A stretch of 64,000 nucleotides of DNA from Paludibacter sp. (GTDB lineage Bacteria; Bacteroidota; Bacteroidia; Bacteroidales; Paludibacteraceae), in the NCBI GenBank assembly GCA_024710005.1, contig JANJVQ010000032.1, positions 1 through 64,000 of the forward strand. The letters run 5' to 3'. Positions within the stretch are counted from its first letter, which is position 1; each line of letters starts with the position of its first letter. Positions 27,844-36,425 of the stretch are shown piece by piece. The position numbers and the translations under genes were made by a program. Below the pieces are notes generated by a model. That model was not told the DNA's origin and made no database searches. It saw only the letters and a program-made list of their open reading frames with translations.

Positions 27844-28578
27844 ATCCTGATAGAGTTTCTTTAATGAGGGATGTTCATCACCCAACACATCCAGGTGCTT
27901 ATTGATTACCCCCTGGTCATTTCTTTTCGCCGGACCAGTCTGCGCTTCCTCAGGAGATAACTGCATCACTTTTTGAGCAGTTTCGAGAATAAGCGGCTTC
28001 AACACCTCAAAAGGCAAATCGGCCGATTTAACCATTTCAGAAGCAATATGATACAGGTGATTTACAAAATTACAGGCAAAAACGGCCGACACATGTAATT
28101 TCAGTCTTTGTTCAGAATTCGTTTTATAAACCTGTTCACTAACAGCATGGGCAATCTTGAACAATGTCGATTCCACTTCCGGAGATGAAGCCTCTATAAA
28201 TACCGGAATCATCTTAAAATCAACTTGTTTATTTTTTGAGAAAGTCTGCAAAGGGTAAAAAACACCGTAATTTGACTTTTTGCCTACAAACACATCCATC
28301 GAAACACTTCCGGCAGTATGCACATGTATCGCATCCGGTGCGAACGGTAATTGCAGCAGACTTTCTAAAGCATCATCACTAATGGCATAGAAATACACAT
28401 CGGCATCAGCAACAATCTCATCGGTATGAGTTGTAAAAGGCACTTTCAACAAGTCCGCGAGCTCCGAAGCCGAAATTGCCGTCCTGCTGAAAATCTGCAC
28501 AATTTCCTGTCCCGCTTCCTGCAAAGCGAAGGAAAGATGTGTTGCGAGGTTACCTGCTCCGATGATTACTATTTTCAT
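27802..28578 (-). CDS. Rossmann-like and DUF2520 domain protein
   Basis: A 258-residue protein with an N-terminal NAD(P)-binding fold (VIIGAGNLATHLSFALQEAG) and a DUF2520 C-terminal helical domain, similar in plan to pyrroline-5-carboxylate reductase and F420-dependent oxidoreductases. Its substrate is unknown. The start overlaps the end of phoH by 29 bases, which suggests translational coupling in a minus-strand operon phoH-DUF2520. Its 3' end overlaps mutY tail to tail. Confidence 0.88.
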   Translation of the reverse strand: MKIVIIGAGNLATHLSFALQEAGQEIVQIFSRTAISASELADLLKVPFTTHTDEIVADADVYFYAISDDALESLLQLPFAPDAIHVHTAGSVSMDVFVGKKSNYGVFYPLQTFSKNKQVDFKMIPVFIEASSPEVESTLFKIAHAVSEQVYKTNSEQRLKLHVSAVFACNFVNHLYHIASEMVKSADLPFEVLKPLILETAQKVMQLSPEEAQTGPAKRNDQGVINKHLDVLGDEHPSLKKLYQDLSDMILNQYLHQS

Positions 28579-29497
28579 ACGCTTCCACGATACGCTGCAC
28601 CAGTTTATGCCGCACTATATCAGATTTATCGAAATCGACCCGGGAAATACCTTTCACATTTTTGAGTACTTGCATAGCCTCTATCAAGCCAGACTTTTGT
28701 GAAACAGGTAAGTCAATCTGGGTGATGTCACCCGTAACAATCATCTTGGTGTTTAATCCCATACGGGTAAGAAACATCTTGATTTGTTGGGTAGTGGTAT
28801 TTTGCGCTTCATCCAGAATCACTACTGCATCGCTTAGCGTACGACCACGCATAAAAGCCAGCGGAGCAATCTGAATGGTGCCGTTTTCGAGGTATTCCTT
28901 GAGCTTCAGGGGAGTAATCATATCCTGCAACGCATCATACAAGGGTTGCAAATAAGGATCTATCTTTTCTTTCATATCACCCGGGAGGAAACCCAGCTTC
29001 TCCCCTGCTTCAACAGCCGGACGACTTAAAATAATCTTCCTGATCACTTTACTTTTCAGCGACTTAACTGCCAGTGCGATAGCCGTATATGTTTTACCAG
29101 AACCTGCAGGACCAATCGCGAAAAGCAAATCATGGGTACTGAAATCCTTTACCAATCTCTGCTGGTTGGCAGTCCGCGCCATGATAGATTTACCATTTAC
29201 ACCATGTAAAATCAAATGATCGAACCTGATTTCCGCCGGTTCACTGCCTTTGACAATCTGTATAATAACCTCTTCATTGAGTGAGTTATTGTCGATACAG
29301 TATTTCTCTATCTTTTGAAGATAATTAAGTAAGGTATTGACTTTTTCTTCCTCTCCTTCAATTTTAACCGTACGACCCCTTCCCACCATCCTCACATGAG
29401 GAAACAGGTTCTTCAGTAAATGCAGATTTACATTGTTTACCCCGAAAAAAACGAGGGTATCCGTATGTTCGGAAAGTTCAAAAATTTGTTCGAGCAT
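28550..29497 (-). CDS. phoH: PhoH-family ATPase
   Basis: A 315-residue cytoplasmic protein of the PhoH/PhoL group, linked in many bacteria to RNA handling and ribosome maturation. Walker A is FAIGPAGSGKTYTAIALAV and Walker B is AVVILDEAQNTTTQQIKMFLTRMG. A KH-like N-terminal part (RTVKIEGEEEKVNTLLNYLQ) is visible. It lies upstream of the DUF2520 gene and downstream of glyA, all on the minus strand. Confidence 0.93.
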   Translation of the reverse strand: MLEQIFELSEHTDTLVFFGVNNVNLHLLKNLFPHVRMVGRGRTVKIEGEEEKVNTLLNYLQKIEKYCIDNNSLNEEVIIQIVKGSEPAEIRFDHLILHGVNGKSIMARTANQQRLVKDFSTHDLLFAIGPAGSGKTYTAIALAVKSLKSKVIRKIILSRPAVEAGEKLGFLPGDMKEKIDPYLQPLYDALQDMITPLKLKEYLENGTIQIAPLAFMRGRTLSDAVVILDEAQNTTTQQIKMFLTRMGLNTKMIVTGDITQIDLPVSQKSGLIEAMQVLKNVKGISRVDFDKSDIVRHKLVQRIVEAYENSNHRSR

Positions 29498-29539
29498 TTA
29501 AATTATATTGTATGTATCACTCACGACCCCACAGCAAAA

Positions 29540-29592
29540 TTCAGCAATCGAGCGACCTTAATCGCGAAGCGATTTCGACGCGAGATGCTGAA
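29540..29592. repeat. REP-like hairpin region between phoH and glyA
   Basis: The stretch is bracketed by TTCAGCA and TGCTGAA arms and contains an inner stem AATCGC-GAA-GCGATT (29560-29574). It has no T-run and looks like an extragenic palindrome rather than a terminator. No second copy was noticed in the window. Confidence 0.4.
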
Positions 29593-29611
29593 TGATGCGT
29601 ACTATATTAAA

Positions 29612-30892
29612 TTAATATGCAAACAACGGATACTTCACCATGGTGGCATTCACCCTATGACGAACAGAAGCAATCACCTCCTCGTTATCCACATTCGACA
29701 ACACCGTTTCGATTAATTCTGCAATCTCGACCATCAGATCCTCTTTAGCACCACGAGTTGTAATCGCCGGAGTACCCAAACGGATACCTGAAGTTTGGAA
29801 AGCCGAGCGACTGTCGAAAGGAACCATATTTTTGTTGCAGGTAATATCCGCTTCAACCAGTGCTTTTTCAGCCACTTTGCCAGTTAAATCCGGATACTTG
29901 GAACGCAAGTCAACCAGCATCGAATGGTTATCCGTTCCACCGGAAATAATCGTAAAACCACGGGCAATCAAAGATTCAGCCAACACTTTCGCATTTTTTT
30001 GCACCTGAATCTGATACTCTTTATATTCAGGTTGCAAACATTCACCAAAAGCAACTGCTTTAGCAGCGATAACATGTTCCAGCGGTCCGCCCTGAATTCC
30101 GGGGAACACTGCCGAGTCGAGCAAAGCCGACATCATTTTCACTTCACCTTTAGGAGTCGTTTTGCCCCATGGATTTGGGAAATCCTTACCGATAAGGATA
30201 ATACCACCACGAGGACCGCGCAAAGTTTTGTGCGTGGTAGAAGTCACGATATGTGCATATTTCACGGGATTTTCAAGTAATCCCGCAGCAATCAAACCAG
30301 CAGGATGCGCCATATCAATCATCAGGATAGCGCCAACTTTATCCGCGATTTCGCGCATGCGTTTGTAATCCCACTCACGGGAATAAGCCGAACCACCACC
30401 AACAATCAGTTTAGGTTGTTCACGCAATGCCACTTCTTCCATTTGATCATAGTCCACCCGTCCGGTTTCCTGTTTTACATTGTATTCACAGGGACGATAC
30501 AAGATACCCGAGCTGTTTACCAAAGAACCATGCGATAAATGTCCCCCGTGTGCCAGATTCAATCCAAGAAACTTATCACCAGGATTAAGGCAAGCCAGAA
30601 AAACAGCTGCATTCGCCTGGGCACCCGAGTGAGGCTGCACGTTTGCCCATTCGGCACCAAAAACCTCTTTGATACGATCGATGGCAATCTGTTCCGATTC
30701 GTCCACTACTTCGCATCCACCATAATATCTTTTTCCGGGATATCCTTCAGCATATTTGTTAGTCAACACCGAACCCATAGCTTCCATTACCTGGTCGCTC
30801 ACAAAGTTTTCCGATGCAATCAGTTCAATACCTTTCATCTGACGCTGTTTCTCCCGGTCGATGATGTCAAAAATTAAATTGTCTCTTTTCAT
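29612..30892 (-). CDS. glyA: Serine hydroxymethyltransferase
   Basis: A 426-residue PLP enzyme that interconverts serine and glycine while charging tetrahydrofolate with one-carbon units. The PLP lysine lies in [15 protein letters not shown], and the N-terminal [11 protein letters not shown] and [15 protein letters not shown] motifs are conserved. The length is normal. Instead of a recognisable promoter, a ~105-bp dispersed repeat (30904-31006) lies 12 bases before the start codon. Confidence 0.97.
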   Translation of the reverse strand: MKRDNLIFDIIDREKQRQMKGIELIASENFVSDQVMEAMGSVLTNKYAEGYPGKRYYGGCEVVDESEQIAIDRIKEVFGAEWANVQPHSGAQANAAVFLACLNPGDKFLGLNLAHGGHLSHGSLVNSSGILYRPCEYNVKQETGRVDYDQMEEVALREQPKLIVGGGSAYSREWDYKRMREIADKVGAILMIDMAHPAGLIAAGLLENPVKYAHIVTSTTHKTLRGPRGGIILIGKDFPNPWGKTTPKGEVKMMSALLDSAVFPGIQGGPLEHVIAAKAVAFGECLQPEYKEYQIQVQKNAKVLAESLIARGFTIISGGTDNHSMLVDLRSKYPDLTGKVAEKALVEADITCNKNMVPFDSRSAFQTSGIRLGTPAITTRGAKEDLMVEIAELIETVLSNVDNEEVIASVRHRVNATMVKYPLFAY

Positions 30893-30903
30893 TTTTGTAT
30901 ATT

Positions 30904-31006
30904 ATTTATATGTCTACAGTCTGTCATTGCGAGAAGTTCACGAAGTGAACGACGTGGCAACCCTATCTAAATCTGCATTTGGTCATTCAACCCTCCGTTT
31001 TCCGCT
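30904..31006. repeat. Dispersed ~105-bp repeat, copy 1 (5' of glyA)
   Basis: It is nearly identical in reverse complement to 54944-55060, including the perfect palindrome GTTCAC-GAA-GTGAAC (30936-30950) and the segment TAAATCTGCATTTGGTCATT. It resembles the widespread CATTGCGAG...GTGGCAA family of bacterial interspersed repeats. Both copies abut the start codon of the next gene in the same orientation. Confidence 0.75.
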
Positions 31007-31032
31007 TCCCGCTTTTAGTTCTCCACGATTCA

Positions 31033-31608
31033 CTACTTCTTCTTCACCGTCCACCCAAACTTACCAATCTCTTCTCCCAGTTTATAATAATTTCCGTGAG
31101 AATACGCGATTAGTTTTGCCTTTGCCATATCAAAGCTATCGGTTTCCGGATCAATGAATTGTTTGTCCGCTTGAATATTGATAACTTCAGAGATAAACAT
31201 ATCGTGTGTTCCCAATGTAACGATTTCTTTCACCCGGCATTCGATGCACAAAGGAGCCTCTTTTATAATTGGCGCATATACCTTTTCAGCCATGACCGGT
31301 GTCAGGTTCATTTCTTTGAATTTATTATAATCTCTCCCACTCCTGACTCCGCACCAGTCGGCAGCAAAAGCCAATGCTTCGTTGGTCAGATTAATCACGA
31401 ATTCTCCGTTGGCTTTAATAATTTCATACGATTTACGTTCGCGGCGAACCGATATGTAACACATAGGGGGACTGGAACAAAGCGTACCAAGCCAACTGAT
31501 GGTCAGCACATTAAATTCATCCGGAGTTTTACCACAGGAAACAAGGGCAGCCGGAAGGGGATAAATCAGCGTTCCCGGTTTCCATGAGACATGAGATTTT
31601 TCGTTCAT
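31033..31608 (-). CDS. Flavin reductase family protein (FMN-binding split barrel)
   Basis: A 191-residue protein. The N-terminal WKPGTLIYPLPAALVSCG and NVLTISWLGTLCSSPPMCYISVRRERKSYEII segments form the FMN-binding core of the split-barrel flavin reductase family. Its physiological electron acceptor is unknown. I take the ATG at 31606-31608; a GTG two codons earlier would overlap the pyrI stop codon. It is the third gene of an apparent pyrB-pyrI-flavin reductase operon on the minus strand, but no role in pyrimidine synthesis is implied. Confidence 0.82.
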   Translation of the reverse strand: MNEKSHVSWKPGTLIYPLPAALVSCGKTPDEFNVLTISWLGTLCSSPPMCYISVRRERKSYEIIKANGEFVINLTNEALAFAADWCGVRSGRDYNKFKEMNLTPVMAEKVYAPIIKEAPLCIECRVKEIVTLGTHDMFISEVINIQADKQFIDPETDSFDMAKAKLIAYSHGNYYKLGEEIGKFGWTVKKK

Positions 31609-31613
31609 CTGCA

Positions 31614-32075
31614 CTATTTCTTTTTCAATTTAATTTCATCCTGAGCTATCTCTCTTTCACAATACCTGCATTTGAGATGCACTTTATTGCCCTCCTGAAT
31701 CACATAAAACCGGGTGGGCACCGGCTGATGATTGGTGATGCAAACCGGATTTACACAATGCATCACGTCATTAATTTCGTCACCCAACACCAGATCACGT
31801 TTTTCAATGACCTGATATTCTTTGATGATATTAATTTTTGCATTGGGTGCAATCAGTGCGATTTTACTGGTCTCATCTTCAGCTAAAAACCGGTCTGAAA
31901 TTTTGATGATTCCTTTCACACCCATTTTTTTACTGTCGAAGTTATTACCGATGGTCAACGGGTGATCATAGTACTTCAACCGCAGGATTGAAACCACCTG
32001 AAATAATTTATCAGCCGGAATGTGATCGATCACGGTTCCGTTTCGCAATGCTGCTACCTTTAATTCTTTTTCCAT
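31614..32075 (-). CDS. pyrI: Aspartate carbamoyltransferase regulatory subunit
   Basis: A 153-residue allosteric subunit that binds CTP/ATP and joins catalytic trimers. The nucleotide-binding N-terminus (LKVAALRNGTVIDHIPADKLFQ) is followed by the zinc site: CVNPVC, then CRYC about 22 residues later, giving four cysteines. An ORF start at 32144 would translate a 7-bp tandem repeat region, so the ATG at 32073-32075 is preferred and gives the normal family length. It is separated from pyrB by about 73 bases that contain that repeat. Confidence 0.95.
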   Translation of the reverse strand: MEKELKVAALRNGTVIDHIPADKLFQVVSILRLKYYDHPLTIGNNFDSKKMGVKGIIKISDRFLAEDETSKIALIAPNAKINIIKEYQVIEKRDLVLGDEINDVMHCVNPVCITNHQPVPTRFYVIQEGNKVHLKCRYCEREIAQDEIKLKKK

Positions 32076-32084
32076 ATGTTTTTT

Positions 32085-32133
32085 GTCTCCAGTCTCCAGT
32101 CTCCGGTCTCCAGTGTCTGGTGTCCGGCGTCCG
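32085..32133. repeat. Heptanucleotide tandem repeat between pyrB and pyrI
   Basis: Seven consecutive 7-bp units of the GTCTCCA / GTGTCCG type fill most of the intra-operon spacer. They degenerate gradually toward pyrB. Confidence 0.75.
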
Positions 32134-32148
32134 GTGACAATCATACCA

Positions 32149-33048
32149 TTATAAAAGTACTTTTGATAATATCGCCTGTCTCACATACAACCCGTTTTGC
32201 GCCTGTTGAAAATAATAGGCTTTTTCATTTTTATCCACGTCCATACTGATTTCGTTGACACGGGGAAGCGGATGCAGGATTCTCAGATTCGGTCTGGTAT
32301 GTTCCAGCATTTCATTTTGCAGGGTATATACATTTTTCACCCGTTCATATTCCATCAAATCCTGAAATCTCTCTTTTTGAACCCGGGTCATATACAGAAT
32401 GTCAGCATCATTAAAATTATCATTTAATTCGCATGACTCAGCAAATGAAATATTGTTTTTTCTGCAGAAAACCCTGTATTCTTCAGGAATTTTCAATTCA
32501 TCCGGCGCGATAAATTTAAAAGTCGGATTGAAATGCGACATGGCCTGAATAAGCGAATGCACTGTTCTGCCGTATTTCAGATCTCCTACCATACAAATAT
32601 TCAGGTTTTCAAGCGTACCCTGTGTTTTCAGTATCGAATACAAATCCAGTAGAGTCTGCGAAGGATGCTGGTTAGCTCCATCGCCGGCATTGATAACAGG
32701 CACGGGAGATACTTCCGACGCATACCTGGCTGCTCCTTCCAGCGGATGTCGCATTACAATAGCATCAGCATAACAACTCACCATGTGAATCGTATCATTC
32801 AGGGTCTCTCCTTTTGAGGCACTTGAGGTAGCAGCATCTGAAAAACCGATAATTTTGCCTCCTAACCGGATAACTGCCGTTTCGAAACTCAGTCGCGTAC
32901 GGGTGGACGGTTCAAAAAACAAGGTTGCAACCACTTTCCCATCCAATGATTTCCGGTTGGGGTTTGCTTCAAAATCTTTTGCAGAGTCAAGAATGGAAAG
33001 AATTTCCTCCTTACTGTAATCGGTAATCGAAACCAAGCTGTTATTCAT
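32149..33048 (-). CDS. pyrB: Aspartate carbamoyltransferase catalytic subunit
   Basis: A 299-residue enzyme for the committed step of pyrimidine synthesis, condensing carbamoyl phosphate and aspartate. The carbamoyl-phosphate loop [13 protein letters not shown] and the HPLPR motif near the C-terminus are intact. pyrI follows on the same strand, so the holoenzyme is probably of the class B (c6r6) type. The 5' leader of about 160 bases contains an attenuator-like structure. The substrate carbamoyl phosphate would come from the fused synthase at 22.4-26.8 kb. Confidence 0.97.
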   Translation of the reverse strand: MNNSLVSITDYSKEEILSILDSAKDFEANPNRKSLDGKVVATLFFEPSTRTRLSFETAVIRLGGKIIGFSDAATSSASKGETLNDTIHMVSCYADAIVMRHPLEGAARYASEVSPVPVINAGDGANQHPSQTLLDLYSILKTQGTLENLNICMVGDLKYGRTVHSLIQAMSHFNPTFKFIAPDELKIPEEYRVFCRKNNISFAESCELNDNFNDADILYMTRVQKERFQDLMEYERVKNVYTLQNEMLEHTRPNLRILHPLPRVNEISMDVDKNEKAYYFQQAQNGLYVRQAILSKVLL

Positions 33049-33084
33049 AGGTAGTTGAATTGAAATGACACAAAATTATTAAAC

Positions 33085-33124
33085 AAAAAAACCAACACAA
33101 ATCGCTATTGATTTACATTGGTTT
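33085..33124 (-). terminator. Attenuator-like terminator in the pyrB leader
   Basis: On the minus strand a 15-bp stem (AAACCAATGTAAATC with GATTTGTGTTGGTTT, fully paired if G-U is allowed) with a 6-base loop is followed by T7. It lies between the promoter (-7 TACCTTTG at 33212-33219) and pyrB, about 37 bases before its ATG, so pyrB transcripts must read through it. Confidence 0.7.
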
Positions 33125-33202
33125 ACCGATAACTCCACACTTACAACTATCTTGATTTAAAACATATAAATCCTGATGATATGTTGAATTAAGCTGTTTC
33201 AT
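33113..33202 (-). CDS. Possible 29-residue pyrBI leader peptide
   Basis: An ATG at 33200-33202 opens a frame of 29 codons beginning MKQLNSTYHQ and ending CGVIGKPM. It begins only nine bases after the -7 box, and its stop codon (33113-33115) is inside the 5' arm of the terminator stem. This is the layout of a transcription attenuator coupled to leader translation, as in enterobacterial pyrBI. The frame is short enough to occur by chance, so the call is tentative. Confidence 0.4.
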   Translation of the reverse strand: MKQLNSTYHQDLYVLNQDSCKCGVIGKPM

Positions 33203-33211
33203 ACTTGCGTG

Positions 33212-33219
33212 CAAAGGTA
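33212..33219 (-). promoter_or_regulatory. -7 box of the pyrBI leader promoter
   Basis: TACCTTTG on the minus strand. No -33 TTG was found at 17-23 bases. The predicted transcript begins close to the leader ORF start. Confidence 0.5.
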
Positions 33220-33250
33220 TTAAAAATCTATCAGAAATAAAATACATTTT

Positions 33251-33847
33251 TCAGGAAATAATAACCCGACTGGCAACTTTTTCAAGTTTATCAAACAAGA
33301 TTGTTTTATTTGCTACCGGAACGATAAGCCGGATAAAGCATTTTTCGTTAAATTCCTGTTTGTTAATTTGTGCCTGATGCTGTTTTATTGCATTCATAAC
33401 TACATCCATAACAGGATATTCAAAAAACACCTCCAGGGTACAATCAACTGTGAGTTCAATAATTTCAGCCTGCTCAAGTGCATCCGAAGCTGCTTCTTTA
33501 TAAGCGGTTATGAGACCTCCGGTCCCCAGCAATATCCCACCGAAATAGCGTACTACAATTACCAGCACATTGGTCAGTCCGCGCGAATTAATCTGACCAA
33601 GAATTGGTTTTCCGGCTGTACCAGAAGGCTCTCCGTCATCATTGGCCCTGAAATCTTCTCTTTCAGCACCTAACATATAGGCATAACAAACATGTCTTGC
33701 ATCGTGGTATTCTTTTTTATAAGCAGTCAGCTTCATTTTCACTTCTTCTATATCCTTTACGGGCAAAGCAAAAGATAAAAACCTGCTACCTTTTTCTTTG
33801 TATATACCATTTGATTGTTTATGAATAGTCAGATACGTTTCAGTCAT
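33251..33847 (-). CDS. YigZ/IMPACT family protein
   Basis: A 198-residue protein of the UPF0029/IMPACT family. The conserved KGSRFLSFALPV, ARHVCYAYMLG, NDDGEPSGTAGKPILGQI and VVRYFGGILLGTGGLITAYKEA segments are all present, followed by the small C-terminal DUF1949-type domain. Members are implicated in translation or stress responses, but the precise function is not known. It carries a -7 box (TAATTTTG, 33870-33877 on the minus strand) 22 bases before its start. Confidence 0.92.
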   Translation of the reverse strand: MTETYLTIHKQSNGIYKEKGSRFLSFALPVKDIEEVKMKLTAYKKEYHDARHVCYAYMLGAEREDFRANDDGEPSGTAGKPILGQINSRGLTNVLVIVVRYFGGILLGTGGLITAYKEAASDALEQAEIIELTVDCTLEVFFEYPVMDVVMNAIKQHQAQINKQEFNEKCFIRLIVPVANKTILFDKLEKVASRVIIS

Positions 33848-33898
33848 GCTTCAAAAATTAAAATTGCACCAAAATTACACATTTTATAATAAATAATT

Positions 33899-33906
33899 TA
33901 TCTTTG
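33899..33906 (+). promoter_or_regulatory. -7 box upstream of the bile-acid-type symporter
   Basis: TATCTTTG on the plus strand, 50 bases before the ATG at 33957. It is divergent from the -7 box of the YigZ gene. Confidence 0.45.
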
Positions 33907-33956
33907 TCAGACTAACATGGAGCAGAAACTCACTGCTACCTCAAAAAAATGGTAAT

Positions 33957-34910
33957 ATGTATGAATCATTGTTAGAACTGGATCCTGTCAGAATTAATTT
34001 CAACGCGGCAGGCATGCACATCATCAACATCATCCTCAGTTTTGTCATGTTTGGTGTTGCACTCGGTATCAAACCGCAACAATTTGCTGATATGATCAAG
34101 AAACCCAAATCAACCATTTTGGGTTTAATTTCACAATTAGTTGCCTTACCACTCTTAACATTTCTGATTGTCGTAACATTTAGCAATCTGATAACACCAA
34201 CCGTTGCAATGGGAATGATATTGGTAGCTTCCTGTCCGGGAGGTAATATTTCCAATTTCATGTCATCATTATCAAAAGCAAATACCGAATTGTCGGTCGG
34301 ACTTACAGCCTCCACCACCATGTTGTCGGTTATAACCACTCCCGGAAACTTTGCTTTATGGGGAGGTTTGTATGTACGCTATATAAACAGACATGCTACA
34401 CACGTACTCCAACCCCTTGAAATTGATAAATGGCAGATGTTCGAAACCGTGTTTATCTTATTGGGTATACCGCTGGTGCTGGGAATCCTGTTTGCCCATT
34501 TCCTGCCTAAAGCAACGCAAAAGATAAAAAAGCCCATTCAATACCTGTCTATCATATTCTTCTTAGCCATGGTCGTACTGGCATTTTCCAACAACTTCAG
34601 TCTATTTTTAAAATACATTATTTTCGTATTTTTCATAGTTCTTGTACACAACGCACTGGCATTGGGAACCGGATACAGTATAGCCAGAATATTCAAATTA
34701 CCTGATGCCGACAAACGAACATTGACCATTGAAACCGGCATTCAGAACTCCGGACTGGGTTTGGTTCTGCTTTTCAATCCCAAAATATTCCCTCCGGAAC
34801 TTCAATTGGGCGGTATGTTATTTATCACGGCCTGGTGGGGTATCTGGCACATTATTTCTGGTCTGGGTATTTCAGCTTATTGGAGCCACAAACCAGTCAA
34901 AACATCTTAA
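33957..34910 (+). CDS. Bile acid:sodium symporter (BASS) family transporter
   Basis: A 317-residue membrane protein with about nine to ten hydrophobic segments. The family signature VASCPGGNISNFMSSLSKANTELSVGLTASTTMLSVITTP, covering about residues 92-131, matches the crossover region where sodium binds in BASS proteins. Later EXGIQNSGLGL-type sequence (ETGIQNSGLGLVLLF) repeats the second crossover. The substrate could be an organic anion; bile acid itself need not be meant. The acyltransferase gene starts 30 bases downstream. Confidence 0.88.
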   Translation: MYESLLELDPVRINFNAAGMHIINIILSFVMFGVALGIKPQQFADMIKKPKSTILGLISQLVALPLLTFLIVVTFSNLITPTVAMGMILVASCPGGNISNFMSSLSKANTELSVGLTASTTMLSVITTPGNFALWGGLYVRYINRHATHVLQPLEIDKWQMFETVFILLGIPLVLGILFAHFLPKATQKIKKPIQYLSIIFFLAMVVLAFSNNFSLFLKYIIFVFFIVLVHNALALGTGYSIARIFKLPDADKRTLTIETGIQNSGLGLVLLFNPKIFPPELQLGGMLFITAWWGIWHIISGLGISAYWSHKPVKTS

Positions 34911-34940
34911 TTACACAAATTGCTCCGAAATCAAAATGAT

Positions 34941-36299
34941 ATGTCAAAAATATTCAAGAATACCCTACCCTATCTTATTGGAAAGTCATACGTGGTTTGG
35001 TCATTCAGACAATATTATGATAAAATTATTGTTCAGGGACTGGAAAACATACCGGAGAACGAACCGGTAATATTTGCACCTAATCACCTCAATGCATTAA
35101 TGGATGCTCTGGCAATACTATCGTTACCTCCATTTAAACAGGTGAAAGTCTACCTGAGCCGTGCCGATTTATTCAAATTGCCTAAACCAATTGTAAGTTT
35201 TATCCGTTTTGCCAAACTGATGCCTGCCTTCAGAATCAGAGATGGATATGAGAATCTGACCAAAAACAAAGCGTCATTTGATGAAGCTGATGAGGTTTTG
35301 CTTCATAACGCCGCAATTTGCATCATGCCGGAAGGAGATCAGGGAACAGAGCGGAAAATCAGACCGTTGGTCAAGGGTATTTTCAGGATTGCCTTCAGTG
35401 CCCAACAAAAATTACCGGAAGGCAAATCAGTACATATATTACCTGTTGGAATTGATTTGGGAGATTTCATGCGGTTTGGTCAGCACCTGATCATTAATAT
35501 TGGTAAACCCATCAGGGTCGCAGATTATCTTGACAACTATCTTGAGAATCCGGCAGTCGCTACCAATGCTATCAAACAAAAGCTACAATCGGATCTCGAA
35601 GATTTAGCGTTGCATCTGGGCTCTGAGAAATACTATGAATGTTTTGCAACTGCTGTTGAGGCTGCAAATACCCCGATGATTCATGCATTAGCGCTTGAGA
35701 ACAACACCCTGAACCGTTTTCTGGCAAGAAAAAAAACAGGAAAATTATTGATGAGCTTAGAAAAGGAGGAGCCGGAAGTATTAGAACTATTAGATTCAGT
35801 ATGCAAAGAGTACAAATTGGGACTGCAAAAGGTAAAAATCAATAATGACCTTCTTGAAAAACCGATACCTTCAACATTTAAAAGTCTTATAAATTGCTTC
35901 AACATTTTATTGTCTTTTATACTTGCATTACCCGGTATCATACTGAATGGTTTTCCATTTATCCTGTCTTCACAGACACCAAAAATCCTTAAAATTGAAT
36001 TTAAGGGCTTTTATAGTTCAGTATTTTATGGTTCAGGTATTGTACTTTTTCCTTTGTTTTATTTTCTGCAGAGTCTGCTATTCACACTGACATTAAGCCT
36101 GCCCTGGTGGTACCTGATTATATTAATACCCGTACATTTCTTTACAGGAAAGCTTTCTTTTCACCTTTATAGAATTGTTAAATCAGCTTATTCAAATCTG
36201 AAACTATATAGCGTTTCAAAACGGCAACCCAAAGAACTGAAAAGGCTACAAAAACTGAGACAGCAAATCACTGAAACACTTATCAGTAAAGCTTTTTAA
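34941..36299 (+). CDS. PlsC-like 1-acyl-glycerol-3-phosphate acyltransferase with C-terminal membrane region
   Basis: A 452-residue protein. The acyltransferase catalytic motif NHLNALMD (NHxxxxxD) lies near residue 45, and IMPEGDQG supplies the EGxxG-type glycerol-phosphate site. After the catalytic domain there is an extra C-terminal half with hydrophobic stretches (LLSFILALPGIILNG, SSVFYGSGIVLFPLFYFLQSLLFTL), giving a larger protein than typical PlsC. An upstream TTG start at 34920 is possible, but the ATG at 34941 begins the conserved part. It may acylate lysophospholipids or another acceptor. Confidence 0.82.
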   Translation: MSKIFKNTLPYLIGKSYVVWSFRQYYDKIIVQGLENIPENEPVIFAPNHLNALMDALAILSLPPFKQVKVYLSRADLFKLPKPIVSFIRFAKLMPAFRIRDGYENLTKNKASFDEADEVLLHNAAICIMPEGDQGTERKIRPLVKGIFRIAFSAQQKLPEGKSVHILPVGIDLGDFMRFGQHLIINIGKPIRVADYLDNYLENPAVATNAIKQKLQSDLEDLALHLGSEKYYECFATAVEAANTPMIHALALENNTLNRFLARKKTGKLLMSLEKEEPEVLELLDSVCKEYKLGLQKVKINNDLLEKPIPSTFKSLINCFNILLSFILALPGIILNGFPFILSSQTPKILKIEFKGFYSSVFYGSGIVLFPLFYFLQSLLFTLTLSLPWWYLIILIPVHFFTGKLSFHLYRIVKSAYSNLKLYSVSKRQPKELKRLQKLRQQITETLISKAF

Positions 36300-36352
36300 T
36301 TAATGCACTCAGAATTGATTCAAGACATTCATTTCAAAACAACACAACATAC

Positions 36353-36386
36353 TTGTTTTTGCGCAAAAAAAACATTATTTTTGCGC
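36353..36386 (+). promoter_or_regulatory. ppdK promoter with palindromic element
   Basis: A -33 TTG (36353-36355) and a -7 TATTTTTG (36376-36383) are 20 bases apart. Between them is the perfect palindrome TTTTTGCGCAAAAA (36357-36370, give or take one base). Its left half TTTTTGCGC recurs across the -7 box at 36378-36386, two helical turns away. Confidence 0.6.
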
Positions 36387-36425
36387 CACATAATTTTGAA
36401 ATCAAACTAAAAACAAATAACAATT

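Noticed and set aside
32076-32144. N-terminal extension of PyrI
   Set aside because: It translates a heptamer repeat region (RRTPDTGDRRLETG) and PyrI begins normally at 32075.
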